Assembly: GCA_029246705.1 (NCBI GenBank)
Contig: JAQWMQ010000011.1
Coordinates: 62,001 to 126,000, forward strand
Origin: Phycisphaerales bacterium
GTDB taxonomy: Bacteria; Planctomycetota; Phycisphaerae; Phycisphaerales; SM1A02
Direction: 5' to 3'
Length of the DNA stretch: 64,000 bases
In this document: positions 63,320 through 64,000 of the stretch, one piece after another
How the letters are laid out: every line of letters begins with the position of its first letter
How positions within the stretch are numbered: position 1 is the first letter of the stretch
Position numbers and translations under genes: made by a program
Notes under the pieces: model-generated
Database searches by the model: none
What the model saw: the letters and a program-made list of their open reading frames with translations, nothing else
Told to the model about the DNA's origin: nothing

Positions 63320-63856
63320 TCAGCCCCGATCACCTGATCGAGCAGCCCGCAGGGCTCGACGGTAGATCTCGCCGTCCTTCGGGTTCCCACAACAGATGAT
63401 GACGTGCCGGGGATGTTCATTGCCGGCAAGGAAGTTCGACATCACCTCGATGGCGATGCGGCTGGCGTCATGCCTGGGGTATCCGTACTCGCCGGTCGAG
63501 ATGCAGGGAAAGGCCACGGACGCACACTTCAGTTCAGAGGCGATCTCGAGCGAGCGCTGGTAGCAGGCTCGCAGCAGTGCCTCTTCGTCGTTGCGACCGC
63601 CATTCCAGATCGGGCCGACGGTGTGGATGATGCTGCGTGCCGGCAACTCGAACCCGGGGGTGCTCGTCGCACTGCCGGGTTCACATGTCCCGACCAGGCG
63701 GCAGGCTTCGCTCAGTCGTTCACCTGCGGCGGCATGGATGGCGGCTTCGACGCCCCGCGGGGTTTCCAGTCGCCGTCCTGCTGGATTGACCACGGCATCG
63801 ACCTCGAGTCGCGTGATGTCATCGATGATGACCATCATTCGATCGAGTTCAGTCAT
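63320..63856 (-). CDS. Macrodomain protein with degenerate active-site loop
   Basis: A 178-residue stand-alone macrodomain. Core motifs are clear: IDDITRLEVDAVVNPAG, AIHAAAGERL, SIIHTVGPIWNGG, AYS/ACYQRSLEIA and SVAFPCISTGEYGYP. In active ADP-ribose hydrolases the first loop reads NAAN-x-x-L-x-GGGGVDG; here it is NPAGRRLETPRGVEA. The catalytic Asn is Gly27, the catalytic Asp is Glu37 and most of the glycine loop is gone. It may therefore bind ADP-ribose or a nucleotide without hydrolysis, or act on another ligand. I start at 63856, six bases after GGAGG. It follows, 58 bases downstream, the gene cut by the right edge. Confidence 0.82.
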   Translation of the reverse strand: MTELDRMMVIIDDITRLEVDAVVNPAGRRLETPRGVEAAIHAAAGERLSEACRLVGTCEPGSATSTPGFELPARSIIHTVGPIWNGGRNDEEALLRACYQRSLEIASELKCASVAFPCISTGEYGYPRHDASRIAIEVMSNFLAGNEHPRHVIICCGNPKDGEIYRRALRAARSGDRG

Positions 63857-63914
63857 CATCCGCCTCCATCCGTCCGAATCGGGCGTTGCCCGATTCGTTT
63901 CGGTGTGCTGCGGT

Positions 63915-64000
63915 TCAGTCTTCCAGCAGTTCATCCAGGAGTTCGACCACGCCCTTGCCAAGCGTGGCGACCGTCTCGAGGATCGGTCGGCCCTCTGCGA
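63915..64000 (-). CDS. C-terminal end of a protein cut by the right window edge
   Basis: The minus strand is open from the right edge to a TGA at 63915-63917 and ends ILETVATLGKGVVELLDELLED. The helical, acidic tail and good codon use suggest a real gene that shares a transcript with the macrodomain gene 58 bases later. With 27 visible codons no family can be assigned. Confidence 0.5.
   Translation of the reverse strand, partial: AEGRPILETVATLGKGVVELLDELLED

Overview
The window is high-GC bacterial chromosome and most probably belongs to a marine planctomycete of the class Phycisphaerae. The evidence is a set of lineage habits rather than a marker gene: short exported proteins ending in a Pro-Ala-Pro-Gly-Ala / hydrophobic / Arg-rich sorting tail, an orphan EF-hand (dockerin-like) tail, Cys-rich PTGACC repeats on an exported subtilase, a DUF6797-LamG-propeller protein, a CotH-type kinase, a sulfatase, a sigma factor paired with a membrane Ser/Thr kinase, and menaquinone synthesis through futalosine. 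I saw no rRNA, tRNA, CRISPR array, insertion sequence or phage gene.

Layout. 1-6.6 kb: coiled-coil membrane protein (cut by the left edge), sigma factor plus kinase, methylisocitrate lyase, a CpcT/CpeT-family lipoprotein and methylcitrate synthase. 6.7-14.2 kb: exported subtilase, 3-hydroxyacyl-CoA dehydrogenase, a B12-dependent acyl-CoA mutase large subunit whose active-site residues look like isobutyryl-CoA mutase, and two tandem paralogous sorted surface proteins, the first broken by an in-frame TGA. 14.3-24.8 kb: cation/proton antiporter, large secreted propeller protein, enolase-superfamily dehydratase/epimerase, CotH-ankyrin fusion, remnant tail of a lost gene, sulfatase. 24.9-31.7 kb: sugar ABC importer with an exported aldose 1-epimerase, then hisS and mqnB. 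31.8-37.2 kb: a pilM-N-O-P-B type IV pilus/type II secretion inner-membrane operon. 37.9-50.5 kb: the lanthipeptide locus. 50.6-64 kb: housekeeping and stress genes, including an ArsR-methyltransferase fusion, a pair of metal-site-repeat exported proteins, adenosylhomocysteinase, thiolase, fructose bisphosphatase, PrpD, a gamma-butyrobetaine-hydroxylase-like oxygenase and a degenerate macrodomain.

The most interesting region is the six-gene, mostly stop/start-overlapping cluster at 37898-50549: HlyD-type adaptor, C39 peptidase-ABC exporter, second ABC exporter, TolC-like outer-membrane lipoprotein, an unassigned HEXXH protein, and a class II lanthipeptide synthetase (LanM). The LanM cyclase domain carries three cysteine zinc ligands (a CCG motif instead of CHG), the signature of the substrate-tolerant ProcM group. 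The first ABC protein has Gln in place of both the catalytic Glu and the switch His, whereas the second is canonical, which suggests an asymmetric heterodimer. No convincing precursor peptide lies in or beside the cluster, so the substrates are probably encoded elsewhere. With its own outer-membrane channel and a candidate second protease, this is a self-contained and possibly undescribed planctomycetal lanthipeptide maturation and export system.

Metabolically, the methylcitrate cycle genes (prpB, prpC, prpD) are present but scattered. With the acyl-CoA mutase, hydroxyacyl-CoA dehydrogenase and thiolase they suggest use of propionate, butyrate or branched-chain acyl-CoA. The sulfatase, sugar importer and hydroxyproline-type dehydratase suggest growth on polysaccharide and protein debris.
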